DNA from: DATHGT01 sp035317605
Lineage (GTDB): Bacteria; Methylomirabilota; Methylomirabilia; Rokubacteriales; CSP1-6
DNA length: 63,891 bases
NCBI GenBank assembly: GCA_035317605.1
Contig: DATHGT010000102.1
Location: 1 to 63,891, forward strand
Direction of reading: 5' to 3'
Part shown: positions 1 through 7,904 of the stretch, in pieces
Position numbering within the stretch: position 1 is the stretch's first letter
Layout of the letters: every line of letters starts with the position of its first letter
Notes under the pieces: generated by a model
What the model was told of the DNA's origin: nothing
Databases searched by the model: none
The model's input: only the letters and a program-made list of their open reading frames with translations
Translations under genes and position numbers: made by a program

Positions 1-744
1 ACGGAGCTCGAAGCCCAGCGGCTCCGCCAAGACCTGACGCACATCGGCCGGGTCTCCGCCCTCGGCGAGCTCACCGCGTCGCTGGCCCACGAGCTGAGCC
101 AGCCGTTGACGGCCATCCTCTACAATGCCCAGACGGCCGAGCGCCTGCTCACGGCTGACGCCGTGAATCTCGACAAGCTGCGCGAGATCGTGACCGACAT
201 CATCGCGGACGACAAGCGAGCGAGCGACGTGATCTCCCGACTGCGCACCCTGCTCAAGAAGGGCGATCCCGAATTCGTGTCGCTGGACCTCAACGAGGTC
301 GTCGGTGAAGTGGCGTGGCTCATGCGGAGCGATGCGATGGCCCGCAACCTGCCGCTCAGCCTCGACCTGGCCGCCGATCTGCCGAGAGTGCGCGGCGACC
401 GGGTGCAGCTTCAGCAGGTGGTGTTGAACCTGGTGCTCAACGGCCTCGAAGCGATGCGGGAGCCCCACGCGGGTCCGCGTAGCCTCATCGTCCGGACGAC
501 CAGAGACGGCGCGGCCGCCGTCCGGGTCGATGTTCAGGACGCGGGACCAGGCATCGACGAGAAGAACCTCGACCGCATGTTCGAGCCGCTGTACACGACC
601 AAGGCGGACGGATTGGGTATGGGCCTGGCCATCGTGCGCACCATCGTCGACGCGCATGACGGCGGGCTGGGGGCCGTGAACAACCCCGAGGGCGGCGCCA
701 CCGTCCATTTCACGCTGCCCGTCGGCCGGGAGGACGCGCGATGA
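1..744 (+). CDS. Sensor histidine kinase, C-terminal part (5' end outside window)
   Basis: The reading frame is open from the first base, so only the last 247 residues are present. The phosphoacceptor H-box (LAHELSQPL, His at residue 30 of the visible part) is followed by a HisKA dimerisation helix and a HATPase_c domain with N-box (LNLVLNGLEAM), G1 box (DAGPGID) and G2 box (GLGMGLAI). The HELSQPL form of the H-box is typical of FixL-like PAS kinases of the NtrB/FixL type. Its stop overlaps the start of the next gene by 4 nt, so kinase and FixJ-type regulator are translationally coupled and are the likely cognate pair. The input domain is not visible, so the signal is unknown. Confidence 0.93.
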   Translation, partial: TELEAQRLRQDLTHIGRVSALGELTASLAHELSQPLTAILYNAQTAERLLTADAVNLDKLREIVTDIIADDKRASDVISRLRTLLKKGDPEFVSLDLNEVVGEVAWLMRSDAMARNLPLSLDLAADLPRVRGDRVQLQQVVLNLVLNGLEAMREPHAGPRSLIVRTTRDGAAAVRVDVQDAGPGIDEKNLDRMFEPLYTTKADGLGMGLAIVRTIVDAHDGGLGAVNNPEGGATVHFTLPVGREDAR

Positions 745-1379
745 CCGCGGGCTCGCCGATCGTCTTCGTCGTGGATGACGACGCTTCCGTGCGCAGGAGC
801 GTGACGCGGTTGCTGGAGTCGTCCGGGTACGCCGTCGAGGCGTTCGCGTCGGCCCGCGAGTTCCTCGCGCGCGCCCCGCACCCCGGCCCGAGCTGTCTCG
901 TGCTGGACGTGCGGATGCCCGGCCTGACCGGGCTCGAGTTGCAGGAGCGGCTGGTGGCCGGGGGGCGCCGAATGTCCATCGTGTTCGTCACGGGCCACGC
1001 CGACGTCCCGAAGAGCGTCCAGGCCATGAAGGGCGGGGCGGTCGATCTGCTCACCAAGCCGGTCGATGCCAAGGACCTCATCGCGGCCGTCCAGCGGTGC
1101 ATCGCGAAGAGCGCGCAGGACGTGAGCACCGCGGCCCGCGTCACCGAGGTCGAGGGGCGCGTCAAGGTGCTCACCGCGCGCGAGATGGAGGTGTTCGCCC
1201 TCGTCGTGACCGGCATGTTGAACAAGCAGATCGCCGGCGCCCTCGGCATCGGCGAGAAGACGGTCAAGGTCCACCGCGCCCGCGTCATGGAGAAGATGCG
1301 GGCGGGTTCCTTGGCCGAGCTGGTGCGGCTCGCCGAGGCGGTGGGCGTGATCGTCCCGTACGCGACGAAGGTCCAATAG
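741..1379 (+). CDS. FixJ/NarL-family response regulator
   Basis: 212 residues. Receiver domain (about 1-120) with acidic triad D12-D14, phospho-acceptor Asp in LVLDVRMPG, the conserved Thr/Ser region VFVTGHAD, and Lys in LTKPVD. A LuxR-type helix-turn-helix follows (about 140-205, from LTAREMEVF through GIGEKTVKVHRARVMEKM). It is the DNA-binding output of the kinase just upstream (ATGA overlap). The palindromic promoter of the next gene begins inside its last codons, and its TAG stop immediately follows the GTCCAA of that palindrome. LuxR-type activators often bind palindromes centred near -42, so this protein is one candidate for the shared motif described in this window; that link is inference. 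Confidence 0.95.
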   Translation: MTAGSPIVFVVDDDASVRRSVTRLLESSGYAVEAFASAREFLARAPHPGPSCLVLDVRMPGLTGLELQERLVAGGRRMSIVFVTGHADVPKSVQAMKGGAVDLLTKPVDAKDLIAAVQRCIAKSAQDVSTAARVTEVEGRVKVLTAREMEVFALVVTGMLNKQIAGALGIGEKTVKVHRARVMEKMRAGSLAELVRLAEAVGVIVPYATKVQ

Positions 1380-1405
1380 CGCACTCCCGCGCCGGCGCCT
1401 AGAGT
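1360..1405 (+). promoter_or_regulatory. Shared palindromic promoter, site 1 (degenerate left half)
   Basis: Right half GTCCAAT at 1371-1377 preceded by spacer GAAG; the left half ACGCGAC keeps only GAC. After 22 bp comes the -10 box TAGAGT (1400-1405). The right half spans -41 to -35 relative to this -10 box. It lies over the stop codon of the FixJ-type gene and 22 nt before the GTG of the next receiver gene. Confidence 0.7.
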
Positions 1406-1426
1406 CACTGGTGGGGAGGGCCCGCT

Positions 1427-1825
1427 GTGACTCAAGCACCTGTGACTCGAGCACCGATCATTGCCATCGTCGACGACGACGCCTCGGTGCGTCGCGCGCT
1501 CCAACGCCTCGTGGAAACGGCCGGCTACACGGTGCAGGCCTTTGCCTCCGCCCGCGAGTTCCTCGACTGGCTGCCCGGGGGACAGGCGGCCTGCCTCGTC
1601 CTCGACGTGCAGATGGACGGCATGAGCGGATTCGATCTTCAGCGCCGACTGGCCGTTCCCGTCATCTTCATCACCGCTCACGACGACGACCTGACCCTCG
1701 AGCGCATCAAAAAGTCGAGGGTGGCCGGCCACCTGCGCAAGCCCATCGACGGGCAGGCCGTATTGAACGCGATCCGGACGGCCGTCGACGGAAAGGACCA
1801 AGGTCCAATAGTCAAGGCGGGATAG
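1427..1825 (+). CDS. Stand-alone receiver-domain response regulator
   Basis: 132 residues, receiver domain only: acidic cluster D16-D18 (IVDDDASVRR), phospho-acceptor in CLVLDVQMDG, Thr in FITAHDDD, Lys in LRKPIDG. No output domain, so it probably relays phosphate or acts by protein contacts (CheY/Spo0F-like). It sits just after the FixL/FixJ-type pair with its own promoter (site 1). The start is uncertain: two GTG codons 15 nt apart lie in a short direct repeat (GTGACTC.AGCACC) giving MTQAPVTRAP. A GGGGAGGG Shine-Dalgarno lies about 10 nt before the first GTG. The 3' end contains the promoter palindrome of the next gene. Confidence 0.9.
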   Translation: MTQAPVTRAPIIAIVDDDASVRRALQRLVETAGYTVQAFASAREFLDWLPGGQAACLVLDVQMDGMSGFDLQRRLAVPVIFITAHDDDLTLERIKKSRVAGHLRKPIDGQAVLNAIRTAVDGKDQGPIVKAG

Positions 1826-1837
1826 GCCGACTAGAGT
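1792..1837 (+). promoter_or_regulatory. Shared palindromic promoter, site 2
   Basis: AAAGGAC-CAAG-GTCCAAT (1792-1809), 22-bp gap, -10 TAGAGT (1832-1837). The predicted +1 is 1844. Drives the collagen-like/OmpA lipoprotein genes. The palindrome is within the 3' end of the receiver gene. Confidence 0.75.
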
Positions 1838-1900
1838 CAAAAGGTGATGACAACATTTACACCGGACGTGGCAGCACACCATCAACGGGAGGTCAGGACG

Positions 1901-2533
1901 ATGAGACGCGTATTGTTCTTTGCGGTGCTCGCGCTGTTCGCGGTGGGTTGCAGTGCACGACCCATCGGTGGTGATACGGGCTGGAAAGTCTACGGGCCGA
2001 CCGGTCCCCAGGGGGTGGCGGGTCCCGCCGGTCCCGCGGGCTCCCAGGGCCCCCAGGGGATCGCCGGTCCTCCGGGCAGCGGTCAGGGCATGGCGGGTCC
2101 CGCCGGCCCCGCGGGTCCCCAGGGTCCCGCCGGCGCTCCAGGCGTGGCCGGATCGATGGGCACCCAGGGCGCGCCCGCGGCGGTGGCGAACTGGACGAAG
2201 TTCAACGACATCCTGTTCGATTTCGACAAGTCGAACGTCCGATCCAACGAGACGAGCAAGGTCAGCGACATCGCGACCTACGTGCAGAAGAATCCGACCA
2301 CCATGATCGGCATCGACGGCTACGCGGATCCCCGCGGCAGCGACAAATACAACCAGGCCCTCAGCGAGCGACGGGTCAACGCCATTCGCGACGCGCTGAT
2401 GAAGGCGGGGGTGGCGCGCGACAAGATCCAGACCGGCGCCTTCGGCGAGATGCGGCTCAAGTGCCAGGAGGCCACCGAAGCGTGCTGGCAGAGCGACCGC
2501 CGAGTCGAAGTGCTGATCGGCGCCGCGAAGTAG
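1901..2533 (+). CDS. Collagen-like OmpA-family lipoprotein
   Basis: 210 residues from the ATG at 1901, chosen because it follows GGGAGGTCAGG and begins a lipoprotein signal (MRRVLFFAVLALFAVGC, lipobox Cys-17); the frame is open upstream to 1844. Residues about 33-95 are Gly-X-Y collagen-like repeats rich in GPAGP/GPQG. The C-terminal 110 residues are an OmpA-like peptidoglycan-binding domain (ILFDFDKSNVR, GYADPRGSDKYNQALSERR, DRRVEVL). Inferred role: an outer-membrane lipoprotein tethering the envelope to peptidoglycan through a rigid collagen-like stalk, a Pal-like arrangement with a spacer. A paralogue follows after 28 nt. Confidence 0.9.
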   Translation: MRRVLFFAVLALFAVGCSARPIGGDTGWKVYGPTGPQGVAGPAGPAGSQGPQGIAGPPGSGQGMAGPAGPAGPQGPAGAPGVAGSMGTQGAPAAVANWTKFNDILFDFDKSNVRSNETSKVSDIATYVQKNPTTMIGIDGYADPRGSDKYNQALSERRVNAIRDALMKAGVARDKIQTGAFGEMRLKCQEATEACWQSDRRVEVLIGAAK

Positions 2534-2561
2534 CCCGATGGATTTCCAAGGAGACGGAACC

Positions 2562-3299
2562 ATGAAACATGTCAGGAGAGGATTCTTCGTGACCGGGCTT
2601 CTCCTCGCCGCGGCGGGATGCAGCTCGGTCGGCTATAGTGGTCCTGGTCTCTTCGCCTATCAGGACGGTTACGCCGACCTGACCCCACAGCACCAGCACA
2701 CAGGAATCTGGAACAGCCTCCCGTGCTACCCGCGCGCGTCGTATGTGTTGGCGGGGCTGGCGGGCGCAGCGGGGCCGGGCGGCATTGCGGGCCCGGTCGG
2801 GCCGGCGGGAATGCCGGGGCCAGCGGGACCGGGCGGACCGGCGGGAGCGCCGGGGCCGGCGGGCCCTCCTGGACCGGCGGGAATGCCGGGGCCAGCGGGT
2901 CCATCCGGACCGGCGGGATCCGTGGGGCCGCGTAGCGACCTGCGGGGTCCGTCCGGGACGTGGACCTCGATGGACAACGTGAATTTCGAGTTCAGGAGTG
3001 CGGGCATCCAGCCGAAGTGCGCGGAGAAGATCGCCAAGCTGGCCACCTGGATGAACGACAACCAGCCGGTCGCGATCGCGCTCGACGGTCACGGCGGCGA
3101 CAGCTGGGCCAACGACAACAATCCGACCCTGAGCGCCCGCCGGGTGCAGGCGGTGCGTGAAGCGTTGATCGCGGCGGGCGTCGCTCCCGGCCGGATCTCC
3201 GTCGGCACCTTCGGCGCGCGGGGGCCGGTGTGCCGTGAGACCACCGAGACGTGTCGTGAGCTGAATCGGCGGGTGGAGATTCTCGCCGCCCGGCAGTGA
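2562..3299 (+). CDS. Second collagen-like OmpA-family lipoprotein
   Basis: 245 residues from ATG 2562, preceded by AAGGAGA. Lipoprotein signal ends at LAAAGC. A 40-residue linker containing PCYPRASYVL precedes a run of Gly-X-Y triplets (about residues 65-125, mostly GPAG/GPVG/GMPG). The C-terminal domain resembles OmpA (VNFEFRSAGIQ, LDGHGGDSWANDNNPTLSARR, NRRVEIL) but is more diverged than in the upstream paralogue: the usual GYAD is GHGGD. Both genes are probably one transcript from the site 2 promoter. This looks like a duplicated gene with divergence of the wall-binding domain. Confidence 0.88.
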   Translation: MKHVRRGFFVTGLLLAAAGCSSVGYSGPGLFAYQDGYADLTPQHQHTGIWNSLPCYPRASYVLAGLAGAAGPGGIAGPVGPAGMPGPAGPGGPAGAPGPAGPPGPAGMPGPAGPSGPAGSVGPRSDLRGPSGTWTSMDNVNFEFRSAGIQPKCAEKIAKLATWMNDNQPVAIALDGHGGDSWANDNNPTLSARRVQAVREALIAAGVAPGRISVGTFGARGPVCRETTETCRELNRRVEILAARQ

Positions 3300-3368
3300 C
3301 GCGAGGGTAAGCAGATGCGGTCGGGGGATTTTCCGGCCCTCGCTGGTGAGAGAAGAAGGAGACCTATT

Positions 3369-4004
3369 GTGAAGACCCTGACTTTCCTCCTTGTGCTGGC
3401 GCTCGTTTCGACTCCTGGTGCGTGGGCGGGCCCCCCGACCGAGCAGCTCCGCGGGGGGGTCGACCGGGTGCTCGAGGTCCTCCGTGACCCGCAGTTGAGC
3501 GGCGAGGCGCGGATCGACCAGCGCCGGATCGCCATCAACAAGGTGGCCGGCGAGATCTTCGACTTCGGTGACATGGCCAAGCGAGCTCTCGGGTCGCACT
3601 GGGCCGAGCGAACGCCGGCCGAGCGCGGGGAGTTCGTGGGCCTCTTCACCGATTTGATCCAGCGCGCGTACGTGTCCAAGGTGGACCAGCACGCCGCCGC
3701 CACGAAGATGACCTTCCGCGGCGAAACCGTGGACGACGAGTACGCCGTCGTGAAGACGACGATCCCCCTCGGCAACGGGAGCACGATGCCGCTCGATTAC
3801 CGGATGCACAGCACGCGCGAGCACTGGCAGGTCTACGACCTCAACATCGACGGGATCAGCCTGGTGGCGAACTATCGGGCCCAGTTCAACCGCGTCATCC
3901 GGACTTCCTCGTACGCGGCCCTGGTGACGAAGCTCAAGTCGCAGCAGGCGGAATTCTCATCGCCGTCGGCCTCTCCTCGCTCCGGGGTCGACGCCCCGCG
4001 GTAG
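3369..4004 (+). CDS. MlaC/HpnM-family periplasmic lipid-binding protein
   Basis: 211 residues from GTG 3369 (AAGAAGGAGACC upstream; signal peptide VKTLTFLLVLALVSTPGAWA). An earlier in-frame ATG at 3315 would spoil the signal sequence. Family features (MlaC, Ttg2D, HpnM; PF05494): DFGDMAKRALGSHW, ERGEFVGLFTDLIQRAYVSK, and a C-terminal YRAQFNRVI helix. MlaC carries phospholipids through the periplasm; the HpnM branch accompanies hopanoid RND exporters. Since the next gene is an HpnN-like transporter and no MlaBDEF genes are adjacent, the HpnM role is the better guess. Confidence 0.88.
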   Translation: MKTLTFLLVLALVSTPGAWAGPPTEQLRGGVDRVLEVLRDPQLSGEARIDQRRIAINKVAGEIFDFGDMAKRALGSHWAERTPAERGEFVGLFTDLIQRAYVSKVDQHAAATKMTFRGETVDDEYAVVKTTIPLGNGSTMPLDYRMHSTREHWQVYDLNIDGISLVANYRAQFNRVIRTSSYAALVTKLKSQQAEFSSPSASPRSGVDAPR

Positions 4005-4030
4005 CGGTCGTGCCGGAAAGCTGACCGGCT

Positions 4031-6886
4031 GTGGTTGCGCTCTCGCTGACCGCCAGGATCTTGCAGACCGTCGTGCGGCTCAGCTGTGCCCGCCCGGCGC
4101 TGACCGTCTCCGTGGCCGTGGCCTTGGCCGCGCTCGGCGCCGGCTATGCGGCGCATTCGCTGACCCTCGAGACGTCCAAGTTCCACCTGCTCCCGCTCCA
4201 CCAGCGATACGCCACGCTCTACAAGGACTACGCCGAGGACTTCGGCCAGCTCGAGGACATCGTCGTCGTCGTGCAGAGCCCGGAGATCGCGACCTCCACC
4301 GCCTACGCGGCCCGCCTGGCCGCCCTCCTCCGGGAGGGCGCCCTCGGGACGGCGCGCATCAGCTATCGGCTCGACGCGAGCCGCCTCGAGGCACAGGCCC
4401 TGCTCTATCTGCCTCTCGACACGCTGCGGAATACCCTCGACACGGTCGCCAGCCAGGAAGAACTGCTCGCCGACTTCGCCGCCACGCCGACCCTCGACCG
4501 GCTGGTCGAAGGCATCAACCAGTCCGTCGGCGCGACCTTCCTGCCCGGTGTCTTCAGCGGCGGTGCCAAGGAAGAAGCGAACGCGGCGCCCACGCGGCTG
4601 CTTGGCGATCTCCTGACCCGCATGTCGGAGCGGATCGACGGCCGGCCGTACCGGTCGCCCTGGGGAGCCCTCCTCGCCACCCCCGTCCTCGCCCCGGATG
4701 GCGGCTACTTCCTGTCGCACGACCGCCGCCTTCTCTACGTCGTGATCGATCTCGTCGAGACGCCACGCACCTTCGAGGCGGAGCACGCGGCGATCATCGC
4801 GGTCCGGGGCGCCATCGCGCGCCTCCGCCCGCAGTTCCCCTCGGTCGAGGCTGGGGTCACGGGGGCGCCCGCGCTCTTCAGTGACGAGCTGAACGCGGCC
4901 GCCCGGGACGGCCGGATCGCCAGCCTCCTGGCCCTGACCCTCACCCTCGGCCTGCTCGTGCTCGCGTTCCGGCGGGTCGTGACCTCGTGCGCGATGCTCG
5001 TCGTGCTCGCCCTGAGCCTCGGCTGGTCGTTGGGCGTCATCACGCTGCTCGTCGGCCAGCTCACGATCTTCTCCATGATGTTCGTGTCGGTCGTCATCGG
5101 CCTGGGATCCGACTACGGCATCTTCTTCCTGTTCCGATATCGGGAGGAGCGGGTGCTCGGCCGGACGCTCGTCGGCGCGCTCGAGCACACCGCGGCGCGC
5201 TGCGGCCCCGGCATCCTGCTCGGGGCCCTCACCGCCGCCGTGACCTTCTACATCCTGACCATCGCCGAGTTCCAAGGCATTCGCGATTTCGGATTCATCT
5301 CCGGTACCGCGATCCTGCTCGCGTTCCTGTCGATGCTGACCGTCTTCCCCGCGGCCTTGCGGCTGATCGACCGCTGGCAGAAGGCCCCGCGGCTCGCGTC
5401 GCCCGCCGCCCCTGAAGGGCGAGATCCCGAGCCGCGCGAGCGCCGACACTTTCACGTTCCGGCGCTGGAGTGGCTCGTGTGCTGTCCGAAGACGATCCTC
5501 ACCGGCACGGTCCTCGTGACCGCCGTGTCGCTGTGGGCCGCGCCCCGCGTGGGCTTCGATTACAACATGCTGAATCTCCAGGCCGACGGTACCGAGTCGG
5601 TCGTCTGGGAGCGGAAGGCGGCCGCGGCCTCGGGGCGCTCGGTGTTCGCCGCGCTCTCGACGGCGACGTCGCTCGCCGAGCTCGAGGCCAGGCAGGCCGC
5701 GTTCCGGCGCCTACCCTCCGTCTCGGACGTGCAGAGCGTGCTGTCGGTGTTGCCCGATCGGCAGGACGAAAAGCTGGCCATGCTCGAGCGCCTGGCGGTT
5801 GTGGCGGACGGTATCCGCCCGGGGGCACCGCGCCCCCTCGATCTGCCTGCCCTGACCGCCGCCCTCGAAACCCTGAAGCGCCGAATGGATCTGGCGGCGG
5901 CGCCCCGCGGTGGCGCGGTGGCGCCGGATGAGATCCTCGCCATCGCGCGGGCGACGTCGGCCCTGCTCGGGACGCTCAAGACGCGCGAGCGTGGCGCCGT
6001 CGAGACCGCTCTCACCGATTACCAGACGCGGCTGGCCGCCGATTTCACCCGGCAGTGGAGCCAGCTCCAGCGTGCCGCCAGGCCGGCCCCGGTCGCCCTC
6101 GGCGACCTCCCGGACGAGCTGCGGCGCAAGTTCATCGGCAAGAGCGGGCACCTGCTCATGCAGATCTACTCCCGGCTCGACCTCTGGGACCGCCCGAGCC
6201 AGGCGCGCTTCGTGGAGGAGCTGCGGACCGTCGACCCGGACGTCACCGGACAGCCGGTCGTCGCGTACGAATCGATGCGGCTCATCGAGCGGACGTTCCG
6301 GCTCGGACTGGCGTACGCCTTCGCCCTCGTCGCCGGGATCGCGGCGCTCATGATCCGCCGTGTGCGGGAGACCGTGCTCGCGATGGTGCCGCTGATCCTC
6401 GGCACGCTGTGGACGGTCGGGGTCATGCAGCTGGCCGGGCTGACGTTCAACCTGGTGAACGTCTGGGCCCTGCCCCTCATCATCGGCTCCGCCGCCGAGT
6501 ACGGGGTGAACATCGTGCTGCGGTCCCTCGAGGCGCCCGCGCAGGACGGCGGGCCACGGCTGGCCCGCAGCACCGTCATGGGTGTGGTGTTCAACGGCCT
6601 CACCACGATGGCCGGCTTCGGCAGCTTGCTCGTCGCGCATCACCGGGGCGTGTGGAGCCTGGGCCTGCTGCTCGTGATCGGCTCCGCGATGACGCTGACC
6701 GCCTCCCTGGTGGTGCTGCCCACGCTCGTGCGCCTCGCCGACCGCCGGCGGTCTCGGGCTTTCGAGATCGTGACGGCACCCTCGATCTCGCCACTCGTCA
6801 TCCCGGGGTCAAATGGCGTGTCTCGTCCTCGGCATTCGGCCGCGCGGGATGACGTGGGCGGGCAGGGGGCGGCGATACGATCCTAA
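4031..6886 (+). CDS. RND/MMPL-family lipid exporter, HpnN-like
   Basis: 951 residues from GTG 4031. Architecture of the MMPL/HpnN branch of RND transporters: an N-terminal membrane helix, a large periplasmic loop (about 50-290), a block of helices containing VVIGLGSDYGIFFLFRYREE, a second helix after a proline-rich cytoplasmic stretch (about 455-475), a second periplasmic loop, and a second helix block containing LPLIIGSAAEYGVNIVLRS. HpnN exports hopanoids to the outer membrane in known species. The upstream MlaC/HpnM-type protein supports that substrate class, but no squalene-hopene cyclase is in the window. The last 45 residues are a polar tail. Confidence 0.88.
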   Translation: MVALSLTARILQTVVRLSCARPALTVSVAVALAALGAGYAAHSLTLETSKFHLLPLHQRYATLYKDYAEDFGQLEDIVVVVQSPEIATSTAYAARLAALLREGALGTARISYRLDASRLEAQALLYLPLDTLRNTLDTVASQEELLADFAATPTLDRLVEGINQSVGATFLPGVFSGGAKEEANAAPTRLLGDLLTRMSERIDGRPYRSPWGALLATPVLAPDGGYFLSHDRRLLYVVIDLVETPRTFEAEHAAIIAVRGAIARLRPQFPSVEAGVTGAPALFSDELNAAARDGRIASLLALTLTLGLLVLAFRRVVTSCAMLVVLALSLGWSLGVITLLVGQLTIFSMMFVSVVIGLGSDYGIFFLFRYREERVLGRTLVGALEHTAARCGPGILLGALTAAVTFYILTIAEFQGIRDFGFISGTAILLAFLSMLTVFPAALRLIDRWQKAPRLASPAAPEGRDPEPRERRHFHVPALEWLVCCPKTILTGTVLVTAVSLWAAPRVGFDYNMLNLQADGTESVVWERKAAAASGRSVFAALSTATSLAELEARQAAFRRLPSVSDVQSVLSVLPDRQDEKLAMLERLAVVADGIRPGAPRPLDLPALTAALETLKRRMDLAAAPRGGAVAPDEILAIARATSALLGTLKTRERGAVETALTDYQTRLAADFTRQWSQLQRAARPAPVALGDLPDELRRKFIGKSGHLLMQIYSRLDLWDRPSQARFVEELRTVDPDVTGQPVVAYESMRLIERTFRLGLAYAFALVAGIAALMIRRVRETVLAMVPLILGTLWTVGVMQLAGLTFNLVNVWALPLIIGSAAEYGVNIVLRSLEAPAQDGGPRLARSTVMGVVFNGLTTMAGFGSLLVAHHRGVWSLGLLLVIGSAMTLTASLVVLPTLVRLADRRRSRAFEIVTAPSISPLVIPGSNGVSRPRHSAARDDVGGQGAAIRS

Positions 6887-6957
6887 CGGAGCCCCAAGTA
6901 ACTCAGGACGACCAGCACGACGACCACGACGCCGATGATATAGAAGATGCTGTTCAT
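6883..6957 (-). CDS. 24-residue single-pass membrane peptide
   Basis: MNSIFYIIGVVVVVLVVLSY is one hydrophobic helix, followed by LGLR. Start at ATG 6957 with GAGGAAG eight bases upstream. The gene has its own copy of the shared promoter with an exact -10 box, so it is expressed deliberately. Similar peptides of the form M-short-VVVVLxxLxFLGLR are known as tiny conserved hypothetical proteins in proteobacteria; no function is established. It overlaps the convergent RND gene by 4 nt at the stop codons. It is too short for normal gene callers. Confidence 0.75.
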   Translation of the reverse strand: MNSIFYIIGVVVVVLVVLSYLGLR

Positions 6958-6974
6958 GGCTTCCTCCTGCCCGA

Positions 6975-7020
6975 ACTCTAGCCTTCCCTCCCTCGCGCGC
7001 CTATTGGACCTTAGCGACAT
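6975..7020 (-). promoter_or_regulatory. Shared palindromic promoter, site 9 (minus strand, half-site)
   Basis: On the minus strand TAAG-GTCCAAT (right half 7009-7003), 22-bp gap, -10 TAGAGT (6980-6975), predicted +1 at 6968, 11 nt before the ATG of the 24-residue peptide. The left half (TGTCGC) is not conserved. The spacing is identical to the plus-strand copies, which argues against chance. Confidence 0.72.
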
Positions 7021-7060
7021 CGGGGACCTCGCCCGCCCCCTCCGCGCCACAGCGCTCATA

Positions 7061-7103
7061 TGTCGGGTACTCGACAGACATCGTCGGCGCGGCCGTATAG
7101 AAT
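7061..7103 (+). promoter_or_regulatory. CRP-like palindrome with -10 box
   Basis: TGTCG-GGTACT-CGACA (7061-7076) has the 5-6-5 layout of Crp sites (TGTGA-N6-TCACA), with a symmetric GTAC core. Its centre (7068.5) lies exactly 29.5 bp from the T of a TATAGAAT -10 region (TAGAAT at 7098-7103), i.e. at -41.5, the classic class II activator position. It overlaps the longest possible start of the Crp/Fnr gene, so it probably drives that gene from a +1 near 7110 and could be autoregulatory. Confidence 0.5.
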
Positions 7104-7182
7104 TTGGGCGGTTTTTGCCATTCCGCCGGCGAACGATGCGAGCGGCGCATGCGTCGCCGTCCTTGCACAAGGAGAAGCGATC

Positions 7183-7899
7183 CTGTCCGACGCGGCGCGA
7201 AAGCCGGGTTCTCTCGAGAATCGCATCCTGGGTGGCCTGTCGCGCAAGGAGTACGCGCGGATCGCCCCCGATCTGCAGCACGTCACCCTGAAGGCCGATC
7301 AGGTTCTGTACGAGCCGGGTGGCACGATGCCATGGGCGTACTTCCTCGACACGGCGAGCGTGTCCATTGTCTCCCAGGCGGAGAACGGGACGTCCATCGA
7401 GGTCAGCCTGGTCGGCAGCGAAGGCGTCATCGGCATTCCCCTCGTTCTCAAATCTCTCAGCCTCCCATACCGAATCGTGGTGCAGAGGCCGGGCACGGCG
7501 TGGAGGATGAAGGCCGACCTGCTGCGCAAGGAGTTCGACCGCTGTGGTCCACTCCACGAGCTCCTGTTGCACTATGTCCACACCCTGATCGTTCAGCTCG
7601 CCCAGTCGAGCGCCTGCAACCAGTTTCACTCGACACGGCAGCGTCTCTGTCGATGGCTGCTGGCCGCGCAGGATCTCTTCGGCTCGAGCGAGCTTCGATC
7701 CACCCAGGAGTTTCTCTCCCAGATGCTGGGGGTGAATCGCGGCAGCGCCAATCAAGCCGCCGGCTCCCTGCAGAGGGCCGGCCTGATCCGCTACCGCCGC
7801 GGCCACATCACCATCCTCAACCGCTCAGGTCTGGAGACGGCGGCCTGTGAGTGCTATCGCATCATCAAAACCGAGACCGACCGCTTCTTTCCCCGGTAG
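7183..7899 (+). CDS. Crp/Fnr-family transcription regulator
   Basis: N-terminal cyclic-nucleotide-binding-like beta barrel (about 10-130, QVLYEPGGTMPWAYFLDTAS ... VGSEGVIGIPLVL) and C-terminal winged helix (TQEFLSQMLGVNRGSANQAA, GLIRYRRGHITILNR). This subfamily is common in soil bacteria and lacks the canonical cAMP phosphate-binding Arg motif, so its ligand is unclear. The only normal in-frame start is ATG 7060, but it lies in the promoter palindrome and adds 41 unconserved residues. CTG 7183, with AAGGAG 8 nt upstream, gives an N-terminus like relatives (SLENRIL). I prefer CTG; 7060 is the alternative. It is one of two candidate regulators for the shared motif. Confidence 0.88.
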   Translation: MSDAARKPGSLENRILGGLSRKEYARIAPDLQHVTLKADQVLYEPGGTMPWAYFLDTASVSIVSQAENGTSIEVSLVGSEGVIGIPLVLKSLSLPYRIVVQRPGTAWRMKADLLRKEFDRCGPLHELLLHYVHTLIVQLAQSSACNQFHSTRQRLCRWLLAAQDLFGSSELRSTQEFLSQMLGVNRGSANQAAGSLQRAGLIRYRRGHITILNRSGLETAACECYRIIKTETDRFFPR

Positions 7900-7904
7900 C
7901 CGCG

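Noticed and set aside
710..2563. 617-codon minus-strand open frame
   Set aside because: Antisense to the FixJ-type, receiver and lipoprotein genes, with low-complexity His/Arg/Gly composition.
1995..2940. Collagen-like stretches as DNA tandem repeats
   Set aside because: The repetition is explained by Gly-X-Y coding in two lipoprotein genes; no separate DNA repeat function is suggested.
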